This document shows positions 24,836-34,484 of a stretch of DNA of 51,894 nt, in pieces. The position numbers were made by a program, and so were the translations under genes. Every line of letters begins with the position of its first letter. Position 1 is the first letter of the stretch. The stretch covers positions 1 through 51,894 of the forward strand of contig NZ_AJYQ02000090.1 in NCBI RefSeq assembly GCF_000287055.2, read 5' to 3'. The stretch is from Vibrio genomosp. F10 str. ZF-129. Its GTDB lineage: Bacteria > Pseudomonadota > Gammaproteobacteria > Enterobacterales > Vibrionaceae. The notes beneath the pieces were generated by a model that did not search any database, was not told the DNA's origin, and saw only the letters and a list, made by a program, of their open reading frames with translations.

Positions 24836-25807
24836 ATGAACATTTTGATCACTGGAGCGAGTGGCTTCATTGGGACACACCTAATTCGTGAACTTGCCAC
24901 TCAAAGGCATCGTATTTTTGCACTCGATATTCTTCCCGCTCGCGAACAACATGCTCACGTTGACTATATTACCGCGGATGTTCGAGATCTCTCCCAACTG
25001 ACGATAAGTGAACCTATTGATCGTATCTACAATTTTGCGGCAGTACATACCACACCGGGTCACGAGGATATTGAGTATTTTGACACCAATATTTTCGGAG
25101 CGTTAGAAGTGACCAAATTTGCAAAACAACACGCGGTAAACGAAATTATTTTTACCAGCTCAATTTCAGTTTATGGCCCGAATGAAGAAAGTCGCACAGA
25201 ACTATCGCCGTTAACACCAAATTCTGCGTACGGTTTTTCCAAGGCCCAAGCGGAAAAAATTCATCAATCCTGGGCTCAAGATGATCAGACTAGAACGCTA
25301 ACCATTGTTCGCCCCGCAGTCGTATTTGGCGAAGGGGAAGGAGGCAACTTCACTCGGCTTGCTAAAGTGCTGCGTAAGGGTTACTTCCCATTTCCAGGAA
25401 GAAAAGACACCATCAAAGCCTGTATTTATGTCAAAGAACTATTGGCCGCGATAGCGTTTGTCCACCAATCGAATCTGTCAGACACTTCTGATAACAACGT
25501 AATCACCTTTAATGGCGCGTTTTCTACCAAATACAATATTGAGCAAATCGTAGATACTTTTACCGAAGTCTCTTTCCCAAATGTAAAAAAAGTCTGCATC
25601 CCTAAACAGCTGATTTTTGGTGCCGCCAAACTTATTTCATATTTTAAAGGATTTGGTTTGGGTATTAACCCTGAACGTATAACAAAGCTTGTTCGCTCCA
25701 CTAATATCAATGCCGATTACTTATCAAACAACGGTTATACCTACCGCTACACCTTAAAGTCATCGTTAGCAGATTGGGCAGACAGCACTTCTGGAAGGTA
25801 CTTGTAA
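24836..25807 (+). CDS. NAD-dependent epimerase/dehydratase (extended SDR)
   Basis: This enzyme is likely to modify a nucleotide sugar for the polymer. The 323-residue protein opens with the Rossmann motif ILITGASGFIGTHLIREL and has the SDR catalytic set TSSISVYGP (Ser) and YGFSKAQAEK (Tyr-x-x-x-Lys). ATG 24836 is chosen because family members start right at the dinucleotide motif; the longer frame from 24746 would lie inside the kinase gene. It could be a 4-epimerase, reductase or dehydratase; the sequence does not decide. Confidence 0.88.
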   Translation: MNILITGASGFIGTHLIRELATQRHRIFALDILPAREQHAHVDYITADVRDLSQLTISEPIDRIYNFAAVHTTPGHEDIEYFDTNIFGALEVTKFAKQHAVNEIIFTSSISVYGPNEESRTELSPLTPNSAYGFSKAQAEKIHQSWAQDDQTRTLTIVRPAVVFGEGEGGNFTRLAKVLRKGYFPFPGRKDTIKACIYVKELLAAIAFVHQSNLSDTSDNNVITFNGAFSTKYNIEQIVDTFTEVSFPNVKKVCIPKQLIFGAAKLISYFKGFGLGINPERITKLVRSTNINADYLSNNGYTYRYTLKSSLADWADSTSGRYL

Positions 25808-25810
25808 AGT

Positions 25811-27700
25811 ATGATGGAAAGTAAACACACCTACCGCCCTGACATCGATGGCTTAAGAGCTATTGCGGTATTAGTCGTTGTTCTTTATCACGCGGGTGTA
25901 AAGAGCATCAGTGGTGGTTTTGTTGGTGTTGATGTCTTTTTTGTCATCTCTGGCTACGTCATTATGTTGAGCATGCTCAAAATGCTCAAGGACGGTACGT
26001 TTTCTATTGCTGAGTTTTACTTCCGTCGAGCTAGGCGCATCATGCCTGCTTTATTTTTCATGCTGCTAATAACCACTATTTTTAGCTATGTGTGGTTTTT
26101 ACCTTCTCTTTTTGATGATTATTTAAAAAGTTTATTATCCTCGCTAGGCTTTGTATCAAATTTTTACTTTTGGTCAACCACACATTACTTCGGTGCCTCA
26201 GCTGAGCTAAAACCTTTGCTGCATACATGGTCATTATCTGTAGAAGAGCAATACTATATTTTCATGCCCATTTATGTTGCCTTAGTCTATCGATATTTCG
26301 GACAAAATTGGAAACTCGCTCTATATCCACCTTTTATTATCAGCCTAGTATTAAGCAGTTATTTAATCGACAAAGCTGCATCAGCCAATTATTTTATGCT
26401 TCCTACTCGTGGATGGGAATTGCTGCTTGGTGCCATTATCGCAGCAGCTCCTCCGTTTAAAGTATCATCTCGTTGGCAATCTTGGATTCTAGGCTTCTTA
26501 GGATTAGGCATGATTGTTTTTTCGGCTGTTTACTATAGCAAGTACACACCCTTCCCTGGCTATAGTGCGCTTATTCCGTGTTTAGGCACAGCATTCATCA
26601 TACTTGCGGGAAGTAGACCGTCAGCCAGCCATGCAACCGATAATCCTATTGGATCGTTTCTCGCAACGCGACCACTCCTATACATCGGAACGATTTCTTA
26701 TTCTCTGTATTTACTACACTGGCCTGTAACCGTGTTCTTCCGATATCAATTATTAGCGCCGCTTACCGCGATTCATACGGTGGGAATACTGTTAATCAGT
26801 GTCACTCTAGCAGTATTTTCTTACCACTTTGTTGAAAAACCATACCGTTATAGCAAAGGAGCTAAACGCTCATCTGTGTTCACATTCACTGGCGCAGGAA
26901 TGGCAAGCTTTGCAATAGCTGCGGTCATATTATTGCATTTCAACTCACAATCCGCAGTGCGCCCAACACTTGCAAATACTGTCAATAAAGCGCCTACATC
27001 ACCGTGCTTTTTAATGGATGCTAAAAATTATTCACAATGGAGTGAGTCTGAGTGCACCATTAACAACCGTCACGGTAATCAACCAAAAATCTTACTCTGG
27101 GGCGATTCTTTTCTTAATCACTATGCTCCTGGCATAAAATTGAACGGGAAGGAACTGAATGCTCAGTTTGTTAAGTATTCTTCCGCAGGTTGCCCGCCAA
27201 TTCTTAACTTTGAATCTTATGCCCTGCCTTATTGTAATGATTTTAACCGCAACGCGATCGATGTCATTAAAGAGAACCAATATGACTTAGTGATTATTTC
27301 GGCTAAATGGACTGACCATGTGAAAAATGGATTAGAACATATTCAATCTACCTTGCTGGAACTTGATGCTCTTGGTGTCCGCTACTTAGTTATTGGCCAG
27401 TCTCCTCAATTTATTACTGATGTGTCAATTATTAACGATCTAAAAGGTAAAAACGAATCGAATCACTCTTGGCCTATTACTTTTGGACCAGATATAAACA
27501 ATGAATTAGGCCGCATCCTTAACCACAAGAACTTCATTAACCCAATGAATAACCTATGCTTGGATGGCGCTTGCCCATATAAGCAACAAAATATTTTACT
27601 CTACAGCGATTACGGCCATCTCTCTGAGCAAGGATCAAACTTGGTTGTCAAAAATATGATCAATACAATTAATGACTGGATCTATGAAAGTACAAATTAA
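25811..27700 (+). CDS. OafA/YrhL-type acyltransferase with C-terminal SGNH domain
   Basis: This membrane enzyme probably O-acetylates (or otherwise acylates) the polysaccharide. The 629 residues consist of an acyltransferase-3 domain with about ten membrane helices (RPDIDGLRAIAVLVVVLYHAG containing the catalytic His, and FFVISGYVI), then a soluble SGNH-hydrolase-like domain from about 400. The SGNH nucleophile is in LLWGDSFLNHYA and the Asp/His pair in SDYGHLSEQG near the end, so both catalytic centres look intact. Start is one of two adjacent ATG codons. It follows the epimerase gene by 3 bp. Confidence 0.92.
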   Translation: MMESKHTYRPDIDGLRAIAVLVVVLYHAGVKSISGGFVGVDVFFVISGYVIMLSMLKMLKDGTFSIAEFYFRRARRIMPALFFMLLITTIFSYVWFLPSLFDDYLKSLLSSLGFVSNFYFWSTTHYFGASAELKPLLHTWSLSVEEQYYIFMPIYVALVYRYFGQNWKLALYPPFIISLVLSSYLIDKAASANYFMLPTRGWELLLGAIIAAAPPFKVSSRWQSWILGFLGLGMIVFSAVYYSKYTPFPGYSALIPCLGTAFIILAGSRPSASHATDNPIGSFLATRPLLYIGTISYSLYLLHWPVTVFFRYQLLAPLTAIHTVGILLISVTLAVFSYHFVEKPYRYSKGAKRSSVFTFTGAGMASFAIAAVILLHFNSQSAVRPTLANTVNKAPTSPCFLMDAKNYSQWSESECTINNRHGNQPKILLWGDSFLNHYAPGIKLNGKELNAQFVKYSSAGCPPILNFESYALPYCNDFNRNAIDVIKENQYDLVIISAKWTDHVKNGLEHIQSTLLELDALGVRYLVIGQSPQFITDVSIINDLKGKNESNHSWPITFGPDINNELGRILNHKNFINPMNNLCLDGACPYKQQNILLYSDYGHLSEQGSNLVVKNMINTINDWIYESTN

Positions 27701-28967
27701 TGCGGGATACGATAAACATCTTTCCTTCGAGAATCGGTCCATCAAGTATGATGAACTAATCACGCATATTATTATATTTTCATTAATCTCTGCCTCATTA
27801 ATTAGTTCAGCTGCGGCTTTTATATTTCTACTGTCAGGATTATTTCATTGCGTTAAGCGTTATCAATATTCACTGGCTGCATGCAAAGAGTGCTGGCCCC
27901 TATTCTCTTTTTCAATCGTTGCCATTATGTCGACATTGTGGTCAGAGACACCTGCATCCTCTTTAAAGTGGGCGCTTCAAATATTTTGCACCACGCTAAT
28001 TTGTGTTTCATTAATCTACACAGTAAAAAAAGAAGTGATAATTACAGCCCTTACTGTCAGCTTGGTGACGTTAATGCTCTACGGGTTAAGCTCGAATAAT
28101 ACGGTCATTATTTCATACACTGGTGAGGTCGTCCGTATAGGACATTTTGGTAGTAAAAATAATATGTCTAGCTTTGCGGCCTTCTCAGCAATGGTAGGAA
28201 TAAGCACATTATGTATCCCAACAATGCGTCCACACATGAAGGCTCTTGGCGGGTTTTGTACCTTACTTTCTATCGTCGTTTTTTACTATGCTAAGTCATT
28301 AGGAACCAACCTCGCTTTCTTCACTGTGTTAGCGATTGCTTTAGCCATATTTTTTTATTCCACAAGAAATATATCAATTATAAATCGACGTATTATCAAT
28401 CCACTCATCGTTGGATATTTCATTCTGTTTATTCTTAGTGTGATTTATTTTTTCAATTTTAGTTATTACGAAGATTTGATGTATTCACTTGGTAAAGATC
28501 CCACTATAACCGGAAGAACAATGATTTGGGAGATAGGTTTTGACTCAATTAAAGATAACCCTTTCTTAGGCGTAGGGTATGGCGCGTATTGGAATATAGA
28601 TAACCCAGGAGCGATCGAAATTTGGGAGTTAATGCATAAAGAGATCGGTGCTTTGTTTGGTTTTCATAATCTCTATATTCATTATTATGTTGAGCTTGGA
28701 ATATTAGGCTTTTTGTCCATCGTTTCCATTGTTGGAAGTTGCATAAAGCAAGCATATCTTAGAGCGACTCATGGAATGGAGTTGTTCGATATTTTTATTT
28801 TTATACTGTTTCTGTTTTTTTTCGCCAAGAGTTTCGTTGAAACGACCGGTTTTGCACAGTTCCATTTTAGCCACTTTAATCTTTGTCTTATTTGGATGAC
28901 TTTAAACAGAAAAACATTTTTTGATTGTGGAAAAAAAACAATCGTCGTATTTGAGGGAAAAGCATGA
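27672..28967 (+). CDS. O-antigen ligase/polymerase-family protein (Wzy-like)
   Basis: This inner-membrane protein of 431 residues has 10-12 hydrophobic segments and the Wzy_C signature: GRTMIWEIGFDSIKDNPFLG, then GYGAYW, then FHNLYIHYYVELGILGF. In this context it most likely polymerises lipid-linked repeat units in the periplasm. The gene overlaps the acyltransferase by 29 bp from ATG 27672, or by 17 bp from ATG 27684; neither has a strong ribosome binding site. The sequence is visibly AT-rich relative to the flanks. Ligase function is the less likely alternative. Confidence 0.88.
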   Translation: MTGSMKVQINAGYDKHLSFENRSIKYDELITHIIIFSLISASLISSAAAFIFLLSGLFHCVKRYQYSLAACKECWPLFSFSIVAIMSTLWSETPASSLKWALQIFCTTLICVSLIYTVKKEVIITALTVSLVTLMLYGLSSNNTVIISYTGEVVRIGHFGSKNNMSSFAAFSAMVGISTLCIPTMRPHMKALGGFCTLLSIVVFYYAKSLGTNLAFFTVLAIALAIFFYSTRNISIINRRIINPLIVGYFILFILSVIYFFNFSYYEDLMYSLGKDPTITGRTMIWEIGFDSIKDNPFLGVGYGAYWNIDNPGAIEIWELMHKEIGALFGFHNLYIHYYVELGILGFLSIVSIVGSCIKQAYLRATHGMELFDIFIFILFLFFFAKSFVETTGFAQFHFSHFNLCLIWMTLNRKTFFDCGKKTIVVFEGKA

Positions 28968-30130
28968 AAATTTTGTACATTGTTCATGATCTTAACGATG
29001 CAGCAGTCAAACGCAGGGTTTCAATGCTTGCCCATGGCGGTGCAGAAGTAACATTAATCGGTTTCTATCGCGGTAAAAAGCCAGAATCAACCCTGTGCGG
29101 CTGCCCAACATTATCGCTTGGCGAAACGTTTGATGCCTCATTCATGCAACGCATAATTAAGGTTGTACAGGCGATCACTGACTTAAAAACAACACTAAGA
29201 CACACCAGCCATTTCGATGTCATTATGGCCCGAAACCTCGATATGTTAGCGATAGGAAATAAAGCAAAGTCACTGCTCAATATCCCCCTAATTTATGAGT
29301 GCCTTGATATCCACCGCTTTCTCATTGCTAAAAATTGGGTTGGTCGTATATTTCGACATCTGGAAAAACGACTGTGTCATTCTGCTTCTCTACTCATTAC
29401 CAGCTCTCAAGGGTTTATAGATAACTATTTTGAGCCTATCTCTAACACTAATTTGCCCTACTATATTTTAGAAAATAAAGTATTCAGCACAGCACCGTTA
29501 CCTCATACGACGCAAAAAACATTTGATAAAGAGCATATCAGTATTGCTTGGAATGGCGCTATTCGTTGCCATCGCTCGCTGAAGATATTGTCACAGGTAA
29601 CAAGACAACTAAAAGGCAAAGTCACTGTCACGATTTGGGGGAAACCTGCCTATACAGAGTTTTCTGACTTTGATGCATTAGTCAATAATGAACCATACAT
29701 TGAATTTAAGGGGCCATATTGCTTCCCAGATGACCTAGCAAAAATATACCAACACGCTGATTTTAATTGGACTTTAGATTTTTTCGAGGAAGGCGGAAAT
29801 TCAGAGTGGTTATTGCCAAACCGCATATATGAAGGCGGTTTGTTTAATGTTCCACCGATCTATCGTGCAAATACCTTTATGGCTAAAATTCTTGAGGATC
29901 TCAAGTTAGGCACGTCTATCGATGAAGATTTTTGCCAAGCATTGCAGTCCTTTTTAACCTCGATTGACGATGCAAGTTATCAATCACTACGGCTAAATAT
30001 GCAGGCGGTTCCGTCATCTCGATGGTGTTATGACAACGTCCAATGCCAATCTCTGATTCAACTTCTATCTCAAGAAGCATCTCGAGATAATAAAAATGAT
30101 TTACAAGGACTTATCCGTGTCACTAAATAG
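28964..30130 (+). CDS. Glycosyltransferase (GT4-like, ExoL-like)
   Basis: The 388-residue soluble protein begins ILYIVHDLNDAAVKRRVSML, a pattern I associate with ExoL-type glycosyltransferases of succinoglycan clusters. The C-terminal half carries the donor-site pattern of GT-B enzymes (HADFNWTLDFFEEGGNSEWL, then LLPNRIYEGG). Start and previous stop overlap as ATGA (4 bp), so translation is coupled to the polymerase gene. Donor and acceptor are unknown. Confidence 0.82.
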   Translation: MKILYIVHDLNDAAVKRRVSMLAHGGAEVTLIGFYRGKKPESTLCGCPTLSLGETFDASFMQRIIKVVQAITDLKTTLRHTSHFDVIMARNLDMLAIGNKAKSLLNIPLIYECLDIHRFLIAKNWVGRIFRHLEKRLCHSASLLITSSQGFIDNYFEPISNTNLPYYILENKVFSTAPLPHTTQKTFDKEHISIAWNGAIRCHRSLKILSQVTRQLKGKVTVTIWGKPAYTEFSDFDALVNNEPYIEFKGPYCFPDDLAKIYQHADFNWTLDFFEEGGNSEWLLPNRIYEGGLFNVPPIYRANTFMAKILEDLKLGTSIDEDFCQALQSFLTSIDDASYQSLRLNMQAVPSSRWCYDNVQCQSLIQLLSQEASRDNKNDLQGLIRVTK

Positions 30131-31601
30131 AAAGGCAGTGACCATCAATGCACTCTGGCATTCTGCCGCAAGTCTGTTTTCAACCGGCATTCGGTTTCTA
30201 ACCATCCCTATATTGGTCAGAATACTGAGCCCAGAAGATTTTGGTAATGTTGCACTAGCGATGGCAGTTCTAATGTTCATTAGTACTGTGCTTGGTAATG
30301 GTGGCGCGGTTGATACCATCGTCTATTTTACTAAAAAGCGCCCGCATATCTTTTCAACCTTATTCTGGTTTAATTTGGCGGTTGGTATGGTACTTGGCGT
30401 GATTGTCTATCTTTTATCACCTGCACTGACTGTCTGGTTGAATGCTCCCGATGCTCTGCCCTACATACAAGCATTATGCATGTTGTTTCCTTTGCTGATG
30501 ATTCAGTCGGTTTACCAAGGCCGCCTGATTGCAAAAATGAGGTTTGGGTATATTGCTAAAATCAGTGCGGTTGCATCAACCAGTGCTACGACCCTTGCTG
30601 TTATTTTGGCTTTCTCTGGTTTTGGCGCATGGAGCCTAGTCATTCAGCATATTTTAATGCATTTGATTCAAACCATTTACTTTATTCGCGCATCAGATAT
30701 CAAACCAACACAAGTATTTGATGTTCCTACACTAAAAGCTTTTTTGCCTTTTTATTATAAAACATCTGCCTATAACACCGTTATGTGGGCGGGCGATCAA
30801 GCACCGCTGTTACTGACATCCAAGGTTTCTGGCGCAGCCAATACCGGAATATATAACATGATGAGTCGAACCTCCTCACTGCCAAGAGAGGTATTCGGAC
30901 AAGGGTTCATGATGTCGTTTTTCTCTGGTTTGTCTGACAGTAATGCTGAGAATGAAAGCCAATCTAGTCAGCAAAACAGTCTATTTTGGGCCATCAAGTT
31001 AAACCTGATTGTCTTAGGCAGTATTTACGCACTAGCCAGCGTGTTAGCAGAACCGATTACCGGTTTATTACTGGGTGAAAAATTTGCACCACATTGGCAA
31101 GTATTTCAATGGCTTTGTATTGGTATGTTGTTTATTAGTTCAACCGGGGGTTTTATTGGCTTTCTCAAGGGAACGGGCAAGATAGGCCTAATGACCGCTC
31201 TGAGCTTTCTGCGCACTGGACTGATTCTCTTGTTCACGACGTTGATGTGGTTTAACCAATACACAGTTGAATCCATTGCCGTCGGATTTGCCTTGGCCAA
31301 CACTATACTCACCATCGCTTATTTCATGGTGATGGTCACGGTACTAAAATTTGAATTCAACGCGTTAATGTCCAGTATTGGATCATCTACCCTAGTGTTA
31401 GTGTCCAGCACACTTTTAACTTATATTTCGCACCAATTTATACACCAACTATCACCGAGCCATGACTTCATTTCGATTATTTATGGTGGTTCTATATTTC
31501 TCGCCTCTTATGGCTTATTTAGTTTAATTTTTGCTAGAGAAGACACCATAAATCTCTCTAAAACTGTTCAACATCAATTGACTCACAGGCTGGGACGCTA
31601 A
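30117..31601 (+). CDS. Wzx-type lipid-linked oligosaccharide flippase
   Basis: This membrane protein of the MATE/polysaccharide transporter superfamily flips undecaprenyl-linked repeat units to the periplasm. About 494 residues form 12-14 helices; the N-terminus RFLTIPILVRILSPEDFGNVALA is a characteristic Wzx opening. The start is uncertain: GTG 30117 has AAGGA seven bases upstream and is chosen, while ATG 30096 gives seven more residues and a longer overlap with the preceding gene. With the priming transferase, Wzy and Wzc genes it completes a Wzx/Wzy pathway. Confidence 0.9.
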   Translation: MSLNRKAVTINALWHSAASLFSTGIRFLTIPILVRILSPEDFGNVALAMAVLMFISTVLGNGGAVDTIVYFTKKRPHIFSTLFWFNLAVGMVLGVIVYLLSPALTVWLNAPDALPYIQALCMLFPLLMIQSVYQGRLIAKMRFGYIAKISAVASTSATTLAVILAFSGFGAWSLVIQHILMHLIQTIYFIRASDIKPTQVFDVPTLKAFLPFYYKTSAYNTVMWAGDQAPLLLTSKVSGAANTGIYNMMSRTSSLPREVFGQGFMMSFFSGLSDSNAENESQSSQQNSLFWAIKLNLIVLGSIYALASVLAEPITGLLLGEKFAPHWQVFQWLCIGMLFISSTGGFIGFLKGTGKIGLMTALSFLRTGLILLFTTLMWFNQYTVESIAVGFALANTILTIAYFMVMVTVLKFEFNALMSSIGSSTLVLVSSTLLTYISHQFIHQLSPSHDFISIIYGGSIFLASYGLFSLIFAREDTINLSKTVQHQLTHRLGR

Positions 31602-32540
31602 ATGCAATTTACTTCTAGAGAACTCATGTGTAAGACAAGCTACGTGCTCGATCACTTAATTGCACGAACTCATAATACGACCCCGATATTAATTAGTGGC
31701 TTTTGGCGAAGTGGGACAACGTGGGTGCAAGAGGTGTTAGCACAATCTATCGGAGCAAAAACATTATTTGAACCGTTAGATCCTAGCTCTTTTCTGCCTT
31801 TACACGACGGTTGTTCAGCGGAATCATCGGCTCATATTCCTCTCTTTCACGACGTTCTCAATGCTGAAGATTTAAGGTTATTAGATCTTTCTTTTTCAGG
31901 GATCAGCCCGAAACGTTCAGGGTTTAATTATCTGTGCCGTAAATCGCTTAGTGAATCTTTGCGAAAGAAAGTGGTGATTAAACTCGTAAGAGGCCAATTT
32001 CTCATTCCCTTTTTAGCTGATCGTTATGATTTATCTACTGTTGTTCACATTAGCCGCCACCCAATGGCAGTCGCTTATAGCATGCTGAGAACAAACTGGA
32101 AATGGCACATTAAAGATGTCGATTATGCGCAAATTTATCTCAAAGAATCTCGACTTCAATTGCCTCAAACACAAAAAGCAATATTCGATAGCTTGTTGTC
32201 ATTTCGCAGTGAAACACCAGAACGAAAAATTGCAGCGCTATGGGCATTAAGTGAACGTTTCGCTTATGAACAGGAGCATGTGAAAGGATTCAAATACGAA
32301 TCGTTATTACAAAACCCAATAACTGGTTTTACTGAAATGGCCAACACTATCAATCAACCTATCATAGCTAAGATCGAATCTGGTAAGGCGACAGTAGTCT
32401 CTGAATCTGACCGAACCAACATTGATATGTCGACCCGGCTTAACTCGTGGCAAACCAAGCTTACCACTCAGCAGCAAGCCGATATTAAGGCCGTTTTATT
32501 GGAATTATGGCCAGGTGTCACCGAACAATGGGCACTTTAG
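31602..32540 (+). CDS. Sulfotransferase (PAPS-dependent)
   Basis: The 312-residue cytoplasmic enzyme is expected to move sulfate from PAPS to a hydroxyl, probably on the repeat unit. The 5'-phosphosulfate loop is LISGFWRSGTTWVQEVL (R36-W41) and the 3'-phosphate site is VVHISRHPMAVAYSML. Later ESLLQNP is a common sulfotransferase element. The ATG directly follows the flippase stop and has GGGA six bases upstream, so it belongs to the operon. Its presence suggests a sulfated exopolysaccharide. No PAPS-synthesis gene is nearby. Confidence 0.88.
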   Translation: MQFTSRELMCKTSYVLDHLIARTHNTTPILISGFWRSGTTWVQEVLAQSIGAKTLFEPLDPSSFLPLHDGCSAESSAHIPLFHDVLNAEDLRLLDLSFSGISPKRSGFNYLCRKSLSESLRKKVVIKLVRGQFLIPFLADRYDLSTVVHISRHPMAVAYSMLRTNWKWHIKDVDYAQIYLKESRLQLPQTQKAIFDSLLSFRSETPERKIAALWALSERFAYEQEHVKGFKYESLLQNPITGFTEMANTINQPIIAKIESGKATVVSESDRTNIDMSTRLNSWQTKLTTQQQADIKAVLLELWPGVTEQWAL

Positions 32541-32569
32541 TTACTATTTGAATATCATAAGGACAAACA

Positions 32570-33592
32570 ATGAACTCTGACCAACATGGAATCCTGGTCG
32601 TCATCCCGTGCCTAAACGAAGAAGACTACATTCAAGACATTGTAGAATTTTGTCACCAAGAAACACTTGGGTCCTCTTCTCATATAGTGGTAGCAGATGG
32701 TGGCAGCAGCGATAATACGTTACTCATTTTAGAAAAGCTGTCTGAACAACTGCCGAACCTCACCGTTCTTGATAATGCTAAGAGAATACAAAGCGCAGGG
32801 GTTAATCTAGCGGTACAACGGTTTGGGCATGACTTTGACTATTTCGTACGGATAGATGTGCACGCTAGCTATCCCAAGAACTATATATCCACTCTATTAG
32901 AGCAAGCTAGAGTAAATAATGCAGATTCCGTTGTTGTCTCTATGGATACGCAAGGGAAAAATCCTACTCAATCGTTAATCGCGTTAGCTCAAAATTCAGC
33001 CCTTGGTAATGGTGGTTCGAGCCACAGAAATACACAAGAATCGGGGAAATGGGTCGAACATGGTCATCATGCGTTAATGAAAACACACGCATTTTTGTCG
33101 GTTGATGGCTATGATGAATCGTTTTCTCACAACGAAGATGCCGAATTAGATGCTCGCCTGACTAAAGCCGGTTTTAAAATTTGGCTAACCAATGCGACTA
33201 ACCTTATTTACTATCCTCGCAGTCAGTTTTTACCACTTGCGAAGCAATACGCAGGTTATGGAAAAGGCCGCTGCCAAAACCTGTTGAAACACCAAGAAAA
33301 GCCTCGTCTTCGCCAATTAGTGCCCGTTTTCGTCTTTCCATGTGTTCTTCTTTCCGCTTTTAGCGTTTTACATTGGATTTTTTCAATCCCTGCTCTGACC
33401 TGGTTTTTTGCTACGTTACTAGCCGGTATCGTTATTGCCGTAAAAAATAACACCGAGCCTTCCACCTTAAAATACGCCATTTGGTTTCCGGCAATGATCA
33501 TGCACATCGCTTGGTCATATGGGTTTTGCGTGCAACTGAGCAAGCATGTTCTCCAATCTAAAAATAAGCGTGAAGTCAGCCATGAACATTGA
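32570..33592 (+). CDS. Family 2 glycosyltransferase with C-terminal membrane helices (ExoA-like)
   Basis: This 340-residue GT-A enzyme has an N-terminal nucleotide-sugar domain (VVIPCLNEEDYIQDIVEF, VADGGSSDNTL), a metal-site-like RIDVHASYP, and acceptor motif EDAELDARLTKAG. The C-terminal 80 residues form membrane helices, as in ExoA of succinoglycan synthesis. It has a good AAGGA ribosome binding site after a 29-bp gap. It likely adds an early sugar on the lipid carrier. Confidence 0.88.
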   Translation: MNSDQHGILVVIPCLNEEDYIQDIVEFCHQETLGSSSHIVVADGGSSDNTLLILEKLSEQLPNLTVLDNAKRIQSAGVNLAVQRFGHDFDYFVRIDVHASYPKNYISTLLEQARVNNADSVVVSMDTQGKNPTQSLIALAQNSALGNGGSSHRNTQESGKWVEHGHHALMKTHAFLSVDGYDESFSHNEDAELDARLTKAGFKIWLTNATNLIYYPRSQFLPLAKQYAGYGKGRCQNLLKHQEKPRLRQLVPVFVFPCVLLSAFSVLHWIFSIPALTWFFATLLAGIVIAVKNNTEPSTLKYAIWFPAMIMHIAWSYGFCVQLSKHVLQSKNKREVSHEH

Positions 33593-34484
33593 TATTTGTA
33601 TCTGCACTTATCGCAGAGAGTCGTTAAAGCAAACCTTGATGTCGATACAAGAGTTAAAACTGGATCCTGAATGGAACTTGCGCATTATCATCGCAGACAA
33701 CGACATCACCCCTACTGCGCAGTCGCTGGTTTTGGATTTTTCCGAACATTCACCACTTAGCCTACATTACCTACACGCACCGAAACAAAATATTTCCATA
33801 GCGCGAAATGCCTGCCTTGAACATAGTCAAAATGGATGGGTAGCATTTGTAGATGATGATGAAATAGTCAGTGAAGATTGGTTGATTGAGCTATTTAAAA
33901 CCGTCGAAAATAACGGTGCAGAGGTTGTGTTAGGCCCAGTCAAAGCCAACTACCCGACTAGCTTGAACCAATCATGGATGTCGAAAGGAAGATTTCACGA
34001 CACTGAGCCGACATTTAATGAGCAGACAATTTGTTCTGGATATACCTGTAATGTATTGATTAACAGAGCAAACCCAGTCATAGCTGCATTACGCTTTGAT
34101 TTGCAGTTTGGCCGAACTGGTGGTGAAGACACGATGTTTTTTGAAGCCATTAAGGATGCACAGATCCCACTCTATTTTTCACCCAATGCATGGGTTTATG
34201 AGCCGGTTCCGAGTTCTCGTTCAAATTTTCAATGGCTGATAACTCGCCGGTTCAGATTTGGTCAGACACATGCAAGGTTATTGCTACATACAAACAGTAC
34301 ACTATCTTACCGCGCCAAGCACAGCGTACTCGCGCTTGGCAAAGCTACGGCTTGTTTCGCTATGGCCGTTGCCAATCTATTTGATCAAATTAAGTGGCGT
34401 AAGTGGGCAATAAGAGGCTCCCTCCACATTGGAGTAATATCACGCCTTATCGCACAAAAGGATGTAGAGCTATATGGAAACTAA
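33582..34484 (+). CDS. Family 2 glycosyltransferase (ExoO-like)
   Basis: The product is a 300-residue GT-A glycosyltransferase. It starts at ATG 33582 (MNIDICICTYRRESLKQT), because this is where the conserved fold begins; the longer frame from 33546 lies inside the previous gene. The DxD-type motif is VAFVDDDEIVSEDW, and FGRTGGEDTMFFEA lies near residue 195. It overlaps its upstream neighbour by 11 bp and its downstream neighbour by 11 bp, so the three transferases are translated as a block. The sugar is unknown. Confidence 0.87.
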   Translation: MNIDICICTYRRESLKQTLMSIQELKLDPEWNLRIIIADNDITPTAQSLVLDFSEHSPLSLHYLHAPKQNISIARNACLEHSQNGWVAFVDDDEIVSEDWLIELFKTVENNGAEVVLGPVKANYPTSLNQSWMSKGRFHDTEPTFNEQTICSGYTCNVLINRANPVIAALRFDLQFGRTGGEDTMFFEAIKDAQIPLYFSPNAWVYEPVPSSRSNFQWLITRRFRFGQTHARLLLHTNSTLSYRAKHSVLALGKATACFAMAVANLFDQIKWRKWAIRGSLHIGVISRLIAQKDVELYGN

